Positions 42,234 to 54,300 of a stretch of 64,000 bases of DNA are shown here, in pieces; position 1 is the first letter of the stretch; the number at the start of each line of letters is the position of its first letter. The notes under the pieces were generated by a model. It was not told where the DNA came from. It made no database searches and was given only the letters and a program-made list of their open reading frames with translations. Source of the stretch: Filobasidium wieringae (lineage: Eukaryota > Basidiomycota > Tremellomycetes > Filobasidiales > Filobasidiaceae); NCBI GenBank assembly GCA_001600055.1, contig BCIV01000003.1:253162-317161 (forward strand). The letters run 5' to 3'. The translations under genes were made by a program, and so were the position numbers.

Positions 42234-42623
42234 TGTTTGAGTTGGGAGGGGATTCTGAAGTTCGAGGTGAGATGGGTCAGTGATGAGGTTGCGACGTTAT
42301 CGGTTGATGAGGATGGTCGGCATTTGGAATGTTCGAATCACGATCACATCGGAAATCATTTTGCCCGACATTCCTGGCACCTTCCATCTCCTTCTCAGTG
42401 CACTCCGCCTCGTCGAACAGATCAGACAGAGCCAATCATCGACTGCGAATCCAAGGAAACGTGGGACGATCACGCCCGTCGACGACGATGACCATCCAAA
42501 GGAATCCCCTTGGAATCCCGTCAAAGGTCACACAGAGCGTCTTCATTCCCCTTTGAATCGATTCAAATAGGTCGACAACAGCCACACAGACGCTGCTCTA
42601 ACCACTACTCTCATCTCATCACC
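42234..42623. promoter_or_regulatory. Divergent promoter region OXR1/RING gene (inferred)
   Basis: 390 nt lie between the divergent starts. A plus-strand ATG at 42510 is in frame with the RING gene but has a poor context, while 42624 has a strong CACC ATG. No specific site was identified. Confidence 0.35.
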
Positions 42624-45288
42624 ATGTCCTCCCACCACTCAAAACCATCCACCACCACCACCACCATCACTCTCAAGTGCGATAAATACGGCCATCCCCT
42701 CCAACAGATCACGAACAGACCCGCCCGGTATCCCCCTTCGAGGACGTTGGAGGAGTACGAACGGATGTTGAACGGCAAACCCTTCTTCCGGCCCTCTCGG
42801 GCTGGCTCTTCAGACGAGTACAAGGGGAGGAAGAGTAAGGAGGTGGCGGGATCGGGACGGACGGGGGGGTTGTCGTTCGACCTGGTCCCTCGGATCGTCT
42901 CGACCGGTTCGAACGGACGCGATCGAGCTGGTCGAGTGCGATTCGATACGGTCGATGAGGGGGAGGATAGTATCACTCCTTTCCCCCTCCTCTCAACGTC
43001 AGGGAGGAATTGGAGCGGCGTTACTGATGATGGCGAGGATGAGGGTACCGCTCCTGCCGTCCCACCGAAACCTAAGACGAGGAAGAGGTACCCTCCTTTA
43101 CCCCCGCGTTCACCCGACCGTCAACGATACGATCCCCATCATCCCCGTCATCCCGATCATATCCCACACCCTGACTGGATCATACATCACGCTACACCTC
43201 CCCCCATCCCTCCCGTATACGACCCCCGAGGAACGTCACGAGAATCAAACACAGCACCGTCCAGACGATCCGCTCTAAACGTCACCCAACCTCTGTCCTC
43301 CGCAACTCCCCCGCTAAACACCTCCCACCCCCATCACCCACACCCACACCCACACCCCGCTCAAACCGTCCACAAAACTACTGCCCACTTTGGTCGTCGA
43401 GATCAAAGATCGTCCACGGAGATCAGAAGTGGAGGTGGAGGTGGGGGTGGGAGTGGGAAAGCGGGATCAGATTACGTTTCAGCACGGATGGAGGCGTTGG
43501 CGAGCTTTACTGCCGCCACTCATAACGTCAATAACACCAACAATACCAATACCGCTCATAACGCCAACACCGCCAACAAAATCAATACCGCCCATACCGC
43601 CCACACCGCCCACACCGCCCATACCACCCCGACCAAAAGAACCAAAAGAACCAATGAATACGATCCCACACGATACCCCGGCCCAGAGAGCCCGATCGAT
43701 TGGGACCGCGAGGCCCGGGTCGTCCGGGACGTCAAGGGTGGGTTTGGGCGGGTTTCGGACCCCCTGTCCCAGAGTCGGGGGGGAAAGGGTGAGACGTCTG
43801 GGTCAGAGGGCGGGGGACGGGGTTCTGGTGCGGTGGGATGGGGATTGGATGTGCCGAACACGAACACGAACATGAACATGAACATGGGCATGGGCATGGG
43901 CGTGGGCGCGGGCGTGGGGATGGAGCCCGTCCCTTCTCCCATTACCGCTACCGCACCTATAATCCCGAAAGAAGGATCACGCGAATTGACAGAGATGGAG
44001 GACGAGCTCGGCTGTCCCATGTAAGCCCGAACCTCTCGACCCGTATCGTATCGTCAAAAACTCATCCATCAATTGACTGACTGACTGACCGTGTTTCGTG
44101 TCTCGTGTTTCGTGTCTCGTGTTTCGTGTCGCGTTTTCCATCGCTTCGCTTCCTCTTCGGGGACACACAGTTGTATGTGCATAATGGCCAAATGCCACGC
44201 GATCTCACCTTGTGGTCATACGCTCTGCGGTAAGCCCTCCCTGACCAAGTCTGATTGAGGAGGAAAAGGCTGATCTTCCGAGACGGGGTGGGGAATTGGT
44301 TTTAGGTGGCTGCGGGTACGAATGGTTACGAGAAAACGTAAGCGTCGAGCGGGATTTCCCTCATTATCGATCACCCCTAATCGTCCTTTCGGAACGATAG
44401 GATAAATGTCCCATCTGTCGCACACCCGTATCCATCGAACCCGCTTGTAGATCGTTACTCCCTTTATTACCTATGGACAGGGTCGTAGATCTCTGGGTCA
44501 GGTCCCAAGGTGCGGAATGGGATGGGTTGGATAATTGGAACGATCGGAAAGAGTCAGTCGGGTGTGATATCATCATAATCTGGGAAGGAGGAAACTGAAC
44601 GAAGAGTGACAGGGCTTGGGAAGCTCAGAAGATCGTCTTGAAGGAGGAAGAAGACAATGCTACGGGTGACCATGTCGAGGATGAAGAACCGGATCAAATC
44701 GTTTCGACCGGTTCGATATTCTCCTCCCCGCACGACCTACTCACTCAATTGGAAGACAGGTACCTCTCCCTCTCCCTCACTCCCCAATCCGATCCGATCC
44801 CTGAGCCTCGTTCTGAACCTTTCCTTTCAAACAGGTTCCCAATCCTGAACAGTCTCACGGACAATCTCTTTGGAAACCTGCTTTCACCTCAACACGATCC
44901 GTTCAACCCTTACGCCCAGGGAACAAATTGGACCTCTCGTTTCGAGTTGGACGATTTCGAACCGAACGAGTTCCCCGAGCCGGGGATCAACCCTTTCATG
45001 GACGCGTTCGGATGTGAGCCCTGTCATGTCAACACTTTCGTGAACGTGATCTATCTGACGCCCCTCGCGTTCTCAGATACACGTCCCCCCGCGTCGGCGT
45101 CATACCAACGACGATTCCCAGTCCCTGCGTCTCAACGATCTTCACTGATAAACCCAAGAAACTGGATTCCAGAGGTCATGGGGATCGTCGACAGTCTCTC
45201 GCAATTACGAAGAATGACACCACCTGTCTCGCCGTACGCGCATAGGTTTGATTTAGGACTCGCCAACGGATACCATACGCGCCGATGA
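42624..45288 (+). CDS. RING finger protein, probable E3 ubiquitin ligase
   Basis: Five exons (42624-44020, 44171-44229, 44306-44337, 44401-44552, 44613-45288) encode 771 residues. The RING sits at about residues 464-504, built from three exons: CPICMCIMAKCHAISPCGHTLC, then GGCGYEWLREN and DKCPICRTPV. It has the C3HC4 spacing with the C-G-H centre. The following LLPMDRVVDLWVRSQG and the Glu-Trp-Asp segment resemble the region after the RING in CHFR-type ligases, but no FHA domain is visible. The N-terminal 460 residues are disordered, rich in Pro, His and Arg, with Asn-Thr, Ala-His-Thr and Asn-Met/Gly-Met repeats. The start at 42624 has a CACC context and yields MSSHHSKPSTTTTTITLKC. It probably catalyses ubiquitin transfer; substrates are unknown. 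Confidence 0.85.
43527..43628 (+). repeat. Degenerate Asn-Thr / Ala-His-Thr coding repeat
   Basis: AACACC, AATACC and then GCCCACACC-like units encode runs of Asn-Thr and Ala-His-Thr within the RING protein's disordered region. Confidence 0.65.
43857..43918 (+). repeat. GAACAC/GAACAT/GGGCAT hexanucleotide repeat
   Basis: About ten hexamers drift from ACGAAC through ATGAAC to ATGGGC and GTGGGC. They encode Asn-Thr, Asn-Met, Gly-Met and then Gly-Val dipeptides in the RING protein. Confidence 0.75.
44073..44132 (+). repeat. (TGAC)n and 14-nt tandem repeats in an intron
   Basis: Intron 1 of the RING gene (44021-44170) contains four TGAC units and directly after them three copies of a 14-nt unit CGTGTTTCGTGTCT. 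At 150 nt this intron is more than twice as long as its neighbours. Confidence 0.75.
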
Positions 45289-45380
45289 CACGGCTTTTCT
45301 GTAAATGATCATTTGAACCATTGTATACAGGTAGAACAATAAACGAGTGACTAGCTATGTATGTAAAACCATATCAACTA

Positions 45381-48300
45381 TCAAGTCGACGTCTTCAGAC
45401 AACAACCTCGCTGTATCAATTTGGTCTTGCTTAGTTCGGCCGTGATCGGCACATCCACCGTTGCTAACAGCGATCTACGCTCTCCGTTGATATAAACGGG
45501 AAGCTGGGCGGAATGCAAGTCGTCCTCTGATACCTTGGAATCCATGTCCCATCGCAAGATCGATCTGGCGACATCGGTGCTGCCTCCATCGGTAAGAATC
45601 AGTGCGTCTCCCTCCATCGAACAGCCCTCCATAATCAGACCTATTATGTACGCATCGAGTTAGATTTGTCTTGCCTACATCTACAACGACCCCGCTCACC
45701 TGTAATCTCGAAACCATCCTCCACTTGCTTCGAACCGAATTCCATTCGTAATTCCAATTCTTCAAGCGGTAGACCAGTCCTTTGCGCTACAGATTGCCTG
45801 GTCGCAGTTATATAACCGGATGGCTGGAAAAGGAGTCCAAGGTCGGTGACAAGCAGCTCGTTCCTAGCATATCTCTGCAACTGATCTAGTCGACGCTCAA
45901 AGTCCGGCAACCATTGGGAAAGCGCAGTATCCTTGCGGATGATGTATAGCTCCCATCCTTTCGGAATGAGGTCTGAAGAAAGTCCTTTTGTCAACGGGTA
46001 ATTCGACGGAGCCTCATCAAGCAACATGGGACTTACCTTTGCGCATAGCATCGAGCAGTCGGGCGCTGTGATTGGTAGCCTTGAGGCTTCCAGCAAGGTA
46101 TTTTTCCACTTGTTTGAGATCGCTTCGAACCTTATGGAGCAAACTTTGACCTTGACGAACTTCGCGAGCAAAGAATGCTGCAATCGGACTGCTGACCGCC
46201 TGGGAAGGCGTATTGATCATCTGAAGCATTTCAAAAGATCGAGTCAGACTGATGTGCGATGGCCGAGACGGACTGAAATTCGGGGCTTACCTCGGGTAGC
46301 GAAGTCAGGCGTTCGGTTGTCCTCTTCCCTAAATCTTGCATCCATACGGGTCGGCCGGTCTGGTCTCCCTCCGTACCGATATCAGGTATATCCACATCAA
46401 CCTCCTCAGTTTCTTTCAATGACCTCAGTCTAGTCATAACCTTTCGGCCTATAAAATGGATTCAACAGGAACAATCAGCCCAATTCCACTCGCATCTTGC
46501 ATCTTGCCCTACCTTTTGCTTCCGCCAATACTTTCTCACTCTCTACGGGTAAACCTAGCCAGGAGTGGGGATTATCTTCAGGCAAAGCGCTGGCCCAAGT
46601 TCGGAACTGTTCGAGAGACAGATGGTCGGGCATCTTGAGAGATAGTGTAGCATCGTCATCCTGAACGAGGTAGAAGTCGGAGTCATATGCTTTAGGATTG
46701 AACAATTCTTGAGCAAAACTGCTCAGTATTTGCTGGTCAAAAGTAGAATCCACTCTTCCACCATAAATACTGATCTTAAGCAACGACCTGATAGCGTGCC
46801 AAGGCATGTTCTCCGGGTCCACATTGCTCCTGCCTTGAGCGACACTACCGATCCATCGCTTGATAGTACCTGCTGCGGCATAGAAGTCTGCATTGTTGAA
46901 GTCGTAAGCCTGGCTCCAGCCGAGAGGATTATACCGAGATCGCTCCTGAACGATGGCGTGGAACCACGACAGTAGGAAGAACAGTCGGCTTTGTTCGGCA
47001 GGCCCCTCGTCCTTGTCATCAGATTCGAATCCTTGGAGTGAATCCATCAGGGCTGCTCGAACCCCAGGAGCAGGTTCGTTCATGATGATTCGTGATTGCA
47101 GGAGGATGCTAACAGGTATCTTGGGACTGGTCTCCATCGTCAAGAAGAGACGGAAGCGCCGATCTGCTTGCGTGGCTCGCAAACGCTTCTCAAGTTGGCT
47201 CAACCATTCTGGAGCGAGATGCACGTTCTTGAGCATGACCCAAGTTCCTGATCTGGTGGCATTGGAGATAGCTTGCTCTGCTAGACGATTACCCTCAGCA
47301 GATCCCATCGCCACCGAGTTGCACACCACTTTTAGTTGTACAGCAAGCGCATCCACTCGGAAACTGGCATCGTACCCGGGAACCGAGGATAGGACTATAG
47401 GGTTCAAGGACGCGTTGCTAGCATTGACAGCTTCCTCCAGTGCAGATGCAGAATTGAGAGGTTTGAGGGGAGTTCCGAACGCAACCTTTGACAAAGTTGT
47501 TGATGCCGCAATAAATCGATCCGGCCTGAGACTGCTCATGATAACGGCACATAGGGTAGCTTGAGCGATAGCTATAAAGATGAAGCAGACTTAACGACAG
47601 TTCTCCGTCCCTCTGAATAGGAAAGCGCTTACGATCGGTTTCAAGCTCTTGGATCATCTTTGTGGCTAACACTTCGGGCTGAGGGTGTGTCATGATCTTT
47701 CTCCACGACTCGGGATCAGAGTTCATGCTACTGATGATACGATCGGCGTCAGGTAGCCTTGCCAGTAGCTGTTGCTGCTCGAGCGTATACAGAATGGCAG
47801 GAGCGCCCTTGATCTGAGCAGTCGCTGTCTGGGTTAGCCGATTTAGCATTTCATAAGCTTTGCTATGCTTGTCATGGAGAGGCAGTAGTTGAGCTAGAGC
47901 TAATGCCAAAAGGATGTGATCGTCTTGAAGAAGAGTTCTAGCGACCCGTTCGTATGACATCAGGAATAGATCCTGAGTGATAATCTCTCTCCTTTCTGCT
48001 TGATCGCGCACGTCCTTGAGACGCGGATTCCTCAACAGGACATCGTCAAACAGATCAAGGAAGAACCTCAAAGAAAACCTGTAAAAGTGATGCAGATCCC
48101 CAAGTCGCTCCAGGAGGAAGTATATAGCACTAGCAGATCGCGCGATAGGCATATAATCCGCAGTGACCTGCTCGATTTCCGATGCGATAGACTCTGTCTG
48201 CTGCATCTTCTGTGAAATATCAGCAGCTTCGCGTTTCAAGCCTTCCAACGTTGCAATGAGTTTGTCGTTCTCAAGAATGCTGCCACTCGAGTCATTAAGC

Positions 48301-51300
48301 GCTTGCAAGAGCATTTGTTCTAGATGCCTTAAGCGCAGTTTGAACTCGCCCTGTGCTTTCAGGAGACTTGTTCTGCGGCTCTCGGTATCCGGTCGCTCGG
48401 CTTTCAAGAGCTTATCCAACGATTGACTCTCTAGACTGCCTTTTGTCATGGTGAAATTGACAACAGTCACCCGGCTACTGAGATCGGGTGCAATTTGAAT
48501 AAGCGGATCTCGAGTCGCCAAAAACATCGTAAACGCAGGAGAGAGATCGATATCCTGATTACCAATCCGTATCAAGTTTCTACCTCCGGTGCGGCGGATT
48601 TCTTTGTTGAGAACCGAATTCAAAACGGGATCGAGGTTCTCGACGTCGTGAACCAAGAGAGGACTGCCAAATCGCAAGGCACTCTCCAGATTCTTGACGA
48701 ATGACGCATCAATGAAGCTGGTCGACATGATCTTCTTCTCGCGGTAGATGTTCGTCAGGAAAGTCGAGGCTTGTCCTGTCGGATCGATAAGCAGGGGATA
48801 CCGATTGAAACGCTTGAGCATCAGAGCATTCTCAGTGGCCAAATCATCCACAGGGAGACCGGCGGTCGTCCAAGTGGCCCGTTCATCTGCATTCGCAAGA
48901 TATTCCGGGAGCGCTAGATCGGTCTTGCAAGCTATGTTCGACGCCTTGAGATGGCCGAATATCGACTTGCGCAGGTTTTTACGGTACCTTTGATCAAAGA
49001 ATCCAAGGTACGTCAAGAAACCAGCTGATAACAACGCATCTCCCGCTAATGTGACCATTTCTTGAGCAAACTCCTGGCTGTCCTGAGTCCATCTGACTTC
49101 TTCTTGTGATAAACTAGCAAGCAATGTCGAACTGCGATCCACCTTCTTTTGCACTTTGACTAGTTCCAGCTTGATAGCTTCTTTCTCACTAATCAAAGCA
49201 GCGTACTCCGTGGTATATCGACTTATACTGGCGTTTAGCCTTTCTAAATATTCCTGAACAGCTCTGACTTGTTCCTTCTCCGCCGCCGCCTGGTGTTCCA
49301 ATTGAGCTACTTCTTGTTTGAGAGGACCGATCCTATCCAAAATGGTGGCGAACTTGACTTGTGCAATGACCCATAACGCCAACGGTCCCATCGCCTTGTT
49401 CGCTCGGTTGACTACTTCAAAGGTAAAGTCCTCCCTACTGAGATAGTCCCGCTCAATACGTCTACATAAAGCAGCATCGACCTTTTCTGTATCGAAATGC
49501 TGAATGCTGTAAACAAAGTCATCGCGTCGCACGATCGCTGAGATAGCTGTCCAGTCTTTCAGATTTTGATGACCGAGTAGAGCGCACGTAGCTTCTGCTG
49601 CCATGACAATTGCAGCAGGGGGAACTCGCATCTTCTGTAGTTCTGCCAATTGTTGCTTTTTGATGTTCCCCACAGCGTTTGATGCAGCTGCAACAGCCGG
49701 TTCGACGTCAGACAATTCATCATTAACTTCAGCTTGTCTAGCCTTTGTCATCTGCTCGGCTACCCGTAGATTCTCCTGGATCGTGATGGACGACAGCTTC
49801 TTAGCCTCGGCCTCTTGCTGATCAGACATCATCTGACTGAGTTTGGCGTTGGCTTCAGCACTTTTTGCATCCAGTTCTTTCTCTTTGACAGATAATTCGC
49901 GTCGAAGATCTTCCACTGAAGCGACGGTCTCTCTCAACTTGTCTATTCCGATATTGATATGACGTTGTTGATCTTGCAATTCTTCCTGTTTCTCCCCCGT
50001 AAGTTGTACGTATTGTGCAATGCTATTCAAGGAAAACACACGGTTAAGAGGGATGATGGTAAGGGTCCAAGTTCAAATGCTTCACGTACAAGTCCAAATA
50101 ATGCCTGGGAGTAATGCGAGGAACATGCTTGCCTTGCTGCTGTAAGAGCTCCATAGCCTTCTCTGCCTGACAATGAACCGAAACCATGGCGTTAGTGACG
50201 ACTTGACGGTAGGAAGGCTGAGCAGGTAGTTCTCCGCAAGCCAACGGTAAGGAAGCCGGCAGGTCATATTCCGGGTTCTCCAGGTCGATCTCGCTTGTCA
50301 TTTCTGCTCCCACCTGATACAGTGTTCGGGTCGACCATTTGCCAAACCAATTGAGCACGCATCGATTGAACAATGCTGGCGACGTTGCAGCCCTTCCTGC
50401 CAGTCCGTCAGAAGGAGGGTTCATGGTGAAAACAACATGGAGATTCCGAGCAATTTGACGCGTGAACCAACGATACAGCTCGTCTGTAGAATCCAACATC
50501 AGACCGTCTCGTTGTGATCCTTCTCTGCACGCGTTCATCAGCGCTGTAAATTCGTCCCCCTCGAAGAGCCCCGGAATTTCGGCATTAGCTAGAAGGGTAT
50601 TCATACGTTCCAAGAAGGCAGAATCAAGAGCGTTGGATTCATCCATGATGAAACATATCTTCTCGCCCTTGCAGCCTGCTCTTCGAAGGACCGACCTGAG
50701 GTCGTCATCAAAGTCCGCAGCTGTGTATCGGCTCGAAACTTGTATTTGGTATATGCTCAGACCATTCATCCATGCCACAAATCTCGAGAGAGTGGTCTGA
50801 GACAATCTTAGGGGTCAGCCTAGTATGCTTGATGCTATGAGGTCGCCAGTCGACCTACTTTTCCACTTCCACTGATACCAATCAGTAATACATGACCTTG
50901 AGTTTGACGGAATACCCTATCCACTCTCAAGATGTGATCCAGAATGTCGTCGTACAGTACCAGCGGAGCGTCGAGCTCCTCCTCATAGAACACTCTTAGA
51001 CGAGCCTTCACGTACTCGCGAAGAGTCTCTCTGTCAATTGGCAGGTAGTCTTTGGTTGTCCAGTTGGAATAAAGTATTGGACGAGATAGAGCAGCTACAG
51101 AATCAACGGTCGGGAAATGCTTTTCAGCAACAACGTTGATGGTCTCGTCTGTCCACTCTTTCTCGCTGTCGTGCACCAATCTATCTTGGAAAAGGCGGAG
51201 CGCTTCATGAGCCCACAACCTTACTAGACCGTTTAGGTCAAGGCTTTCCAAAGGTTGCAGTGCTTCATAGAGTCCACGAGCCCATCTGGTCAGCTCTCTG

Positions 51301-54300
51301 GGCGAGTAAATATAGTGAGCCTGTTGGTCTGCAGTGAAACGGGTTTGAGACAACTGATAAACTTCCACCATTGCGGATGTCAACGGTTCCGCGTAGGTCC
51401 TCAATGTTGGTACGACCTTAAGCAGAGCTCTTGCGAAAGTCCCGTATATTTGCTTGAGGGCGACCGTTCCAGGATAATCGACCATAAGAACAGGAGCGTG
51501 TCGAAGGAAGCGGTGTGAAAGAGGCACTCGGCCAGGATCCGTCGGGGGATTGCATGCCCCGACAAATTGGATTCGCTCCAATTTCACCCATGCCAAGTCT
51601 GAAGTCCTCCAAAACCCTCCATGCTCGATCATCTGTCTCAAGAATGAGATTACATGCTGTGTACCATAACGATCTTCCGCGGGAAGGTTGATTTCGTCGC
51701 AGAACACGATAAGCCACTTGGTACTAGACGTAGGCGCCAATACCACACCGTTGGTTGTCTTCTTGTATTCACAATACTGCTCGAATGTCTTCAGCACCAA
51801 CTGTGGAGAGGTTGCACTAGAGAAATTTAGGCCAGCCATCTCTACTTCCGGTAAATTACGGAGAGCATTCATCAAGGTCATTGTCTTTCCGGATCCAGGA
51901 GGTCCACATAAGATCAGAGGCTTCCGTTCAACGATCCAGGAATAGAGCACTTCTTCATGTCGCACTGTATCGATAGTCGGGATGACGACCTCTGACGCAG
52001 AGACAGCATGGGTCTCGATCTCGATGGTCGGTACGCGATCCTGCCAGCTTAGCCATTTGCCCGAGGCCAAGTCTAGATCGAAGTCTATTATCGAAGTATC
52101 CGGACGCTGTAGATCATCAGGAAGCTGTATTCTAGAGTTTTCCTGTAGGAATTGGGCGAGCCGCGCGCGTTCATTGCCCGACGCATCGCCTGTGAGAGAC
52201 CAAACCAGATCCAACAACAATCTACTCTGCGCGAGACCCTCAATACGCTCAGCAGTCAGAGGGAAATCTGTATGGCGTTGATTGTACGCATGTATCGCTC
52301 GAACTCCCTTGTTGATCGCATAGAACAAAGTCGACAGCGCTCGGGCAATGGAGAAGTCCATAATGTGATTCAGCTGTGAGGCGTATTGTACAGCCTTGTA
52401 AACGAGTCCTCCATCTTCGAATGCTGGGCCAAGAGCACCTGCAACAGCTTTCTGCACTTGGAGCAACCCGGCATCGTCCGGTCCGATGTCTTCGACGGAC
52501 AGAAGCTCGCTAGATAGCGTGGCCATAGCCTTTGAACACAACATCTGGGCGGTCACAAGGTCGCCGCTGAACCAGATCATTCCACAACGGCTGACAGTCG
52601 CTGGAGTAGCATACCGCAGGGAATCGACCTCGAAAATTATCCGTACATTCGATGGCAAATATAGCCTTTCTCCATTAGGAAGGGTCAAGAGTCGGTTGTC
52701 ATCCAGTACACTGTGTAGCAGCTCGTTAGTCCGGGTTGACTGTGTCATTCGTAATACGCGGCGACATACCTGTTCAGATTCTCGACCCACTCAGGATCGA
52801 CATCTCCGTCGAACACGATCCAATGGCGCTTGAGACTCTCGCCTCGAGCGTTGTCGGTGATTTTTCGCAGGATGCTGGTGAAGAGACCGTCTGTCCACTC
52901 TCGTGTGGTGCTATCCAAGTCCCCATACAACGCGTCTTTGTCGATTGCCTTAGGATCCATCACGTAACAAACCCCTTCGACTTTATCTATCTGTTCCAAT
53001 GCGTCTAGAAGCACGCGCCAAGCTTCGCTTTTACCGCTAGCAGCGGGTCCCACCAACATGACACCATGCGAGATTTGCTGTACCTGATACAGCTGTATGA
53101 TCTTCTCAGTCCAATCTTGATCAGGCGAGAGATGTTTCTTCTCGCATGTTGAGATGATCGCTGCCCGTAAGGCATCGAGCTGACTGGGACGACGGACCAC
53201 GTCAGGGAAGACATCGGCGATGATACTGTTACAGACTAGTCAGCAATTCTGTCGCCTGCATTTTGCTCGCAGCGCATTTACTCACCTCTTGATCAACGAG
53301 ACGTCATCGCCAAGAAGTTTAGGAATCAAAGATTCCTCAAGGCTTCTCACCATAAGCGCTAATTCGACCTCGGATCGTTCGACGTTTGCCACTTGATCAG
53401 ATGATCGATCGGCGAGAATGTAATCACGGTTGAGCACTCCAGCTCGGATGAGAACGGTTTTGAGTGCTCTTAGACCGAAGTCGTAGTGTGATTGAGGAGA
53501 CAATTGTTCCTGGCACATCTCAAAGAACGGGATCACTTTGACAGCAAGTTTCTCTGCTTGTCGGAATCCTTGAGAGAAAAGCATAACTTGGGCAATCAAT
53601 TCTCTGCCAGGTTGAGACATAGCAACACTCTGTCCGCGACAGGAGATGCAAACAGTAAGTACAAGTCAGTTCGCAGTCGCTGACGATACATGACTTACCC
53701 TAAACAGTTCTGAAGTAGAAATAGCAAAGCCGATGTTAGCGGAATCAAACAGGTTCCAATGGACAAGGCTCACTTTTCAAGTTGTCCGGCAAGTTGGAAC
53801 GACCGGCATAACCTGGATTCATCGTTATGAATATACCCGTCTGCGAACTCAGCTGAACTTTCTTGTCGATAAGAGTGATCTCTGTCTCGCCGGTACCCTT
53901 CGTAGTACTAAGTCCTTGCTGGATGATTTGAATCTGAGACGACACAGCAGACAGCATCCGCTCGTCCAATCGGTTGAATTCGTCAAAGCAACCCCAGGCG
54001 CCCACCTGGCATACTCCTGAGAAGATTCGTCCCATTGCTTGGAAATCAAAGGCCTCATCACAGCAAAAGACCAGTACAAAACGACCTAGGTTGACTCCCA
54101 GCGCTTTTACAGATTCAGTTTTACCTGCAAAGCGTATTGACAGATCAACTTTTGTAGTGACTAAAGACAGGTCGACAATGCTTACCTGTACCAGCGGGAC
54201 CGAACGGCGATCCTCCCAACTGCGTGTGCAGGGCTTGCGTCAAAGTCAAGAAACATTTGTCTGTCAAAGGTGTCTGAACTAATCTGTCTGCAATGCCAAG

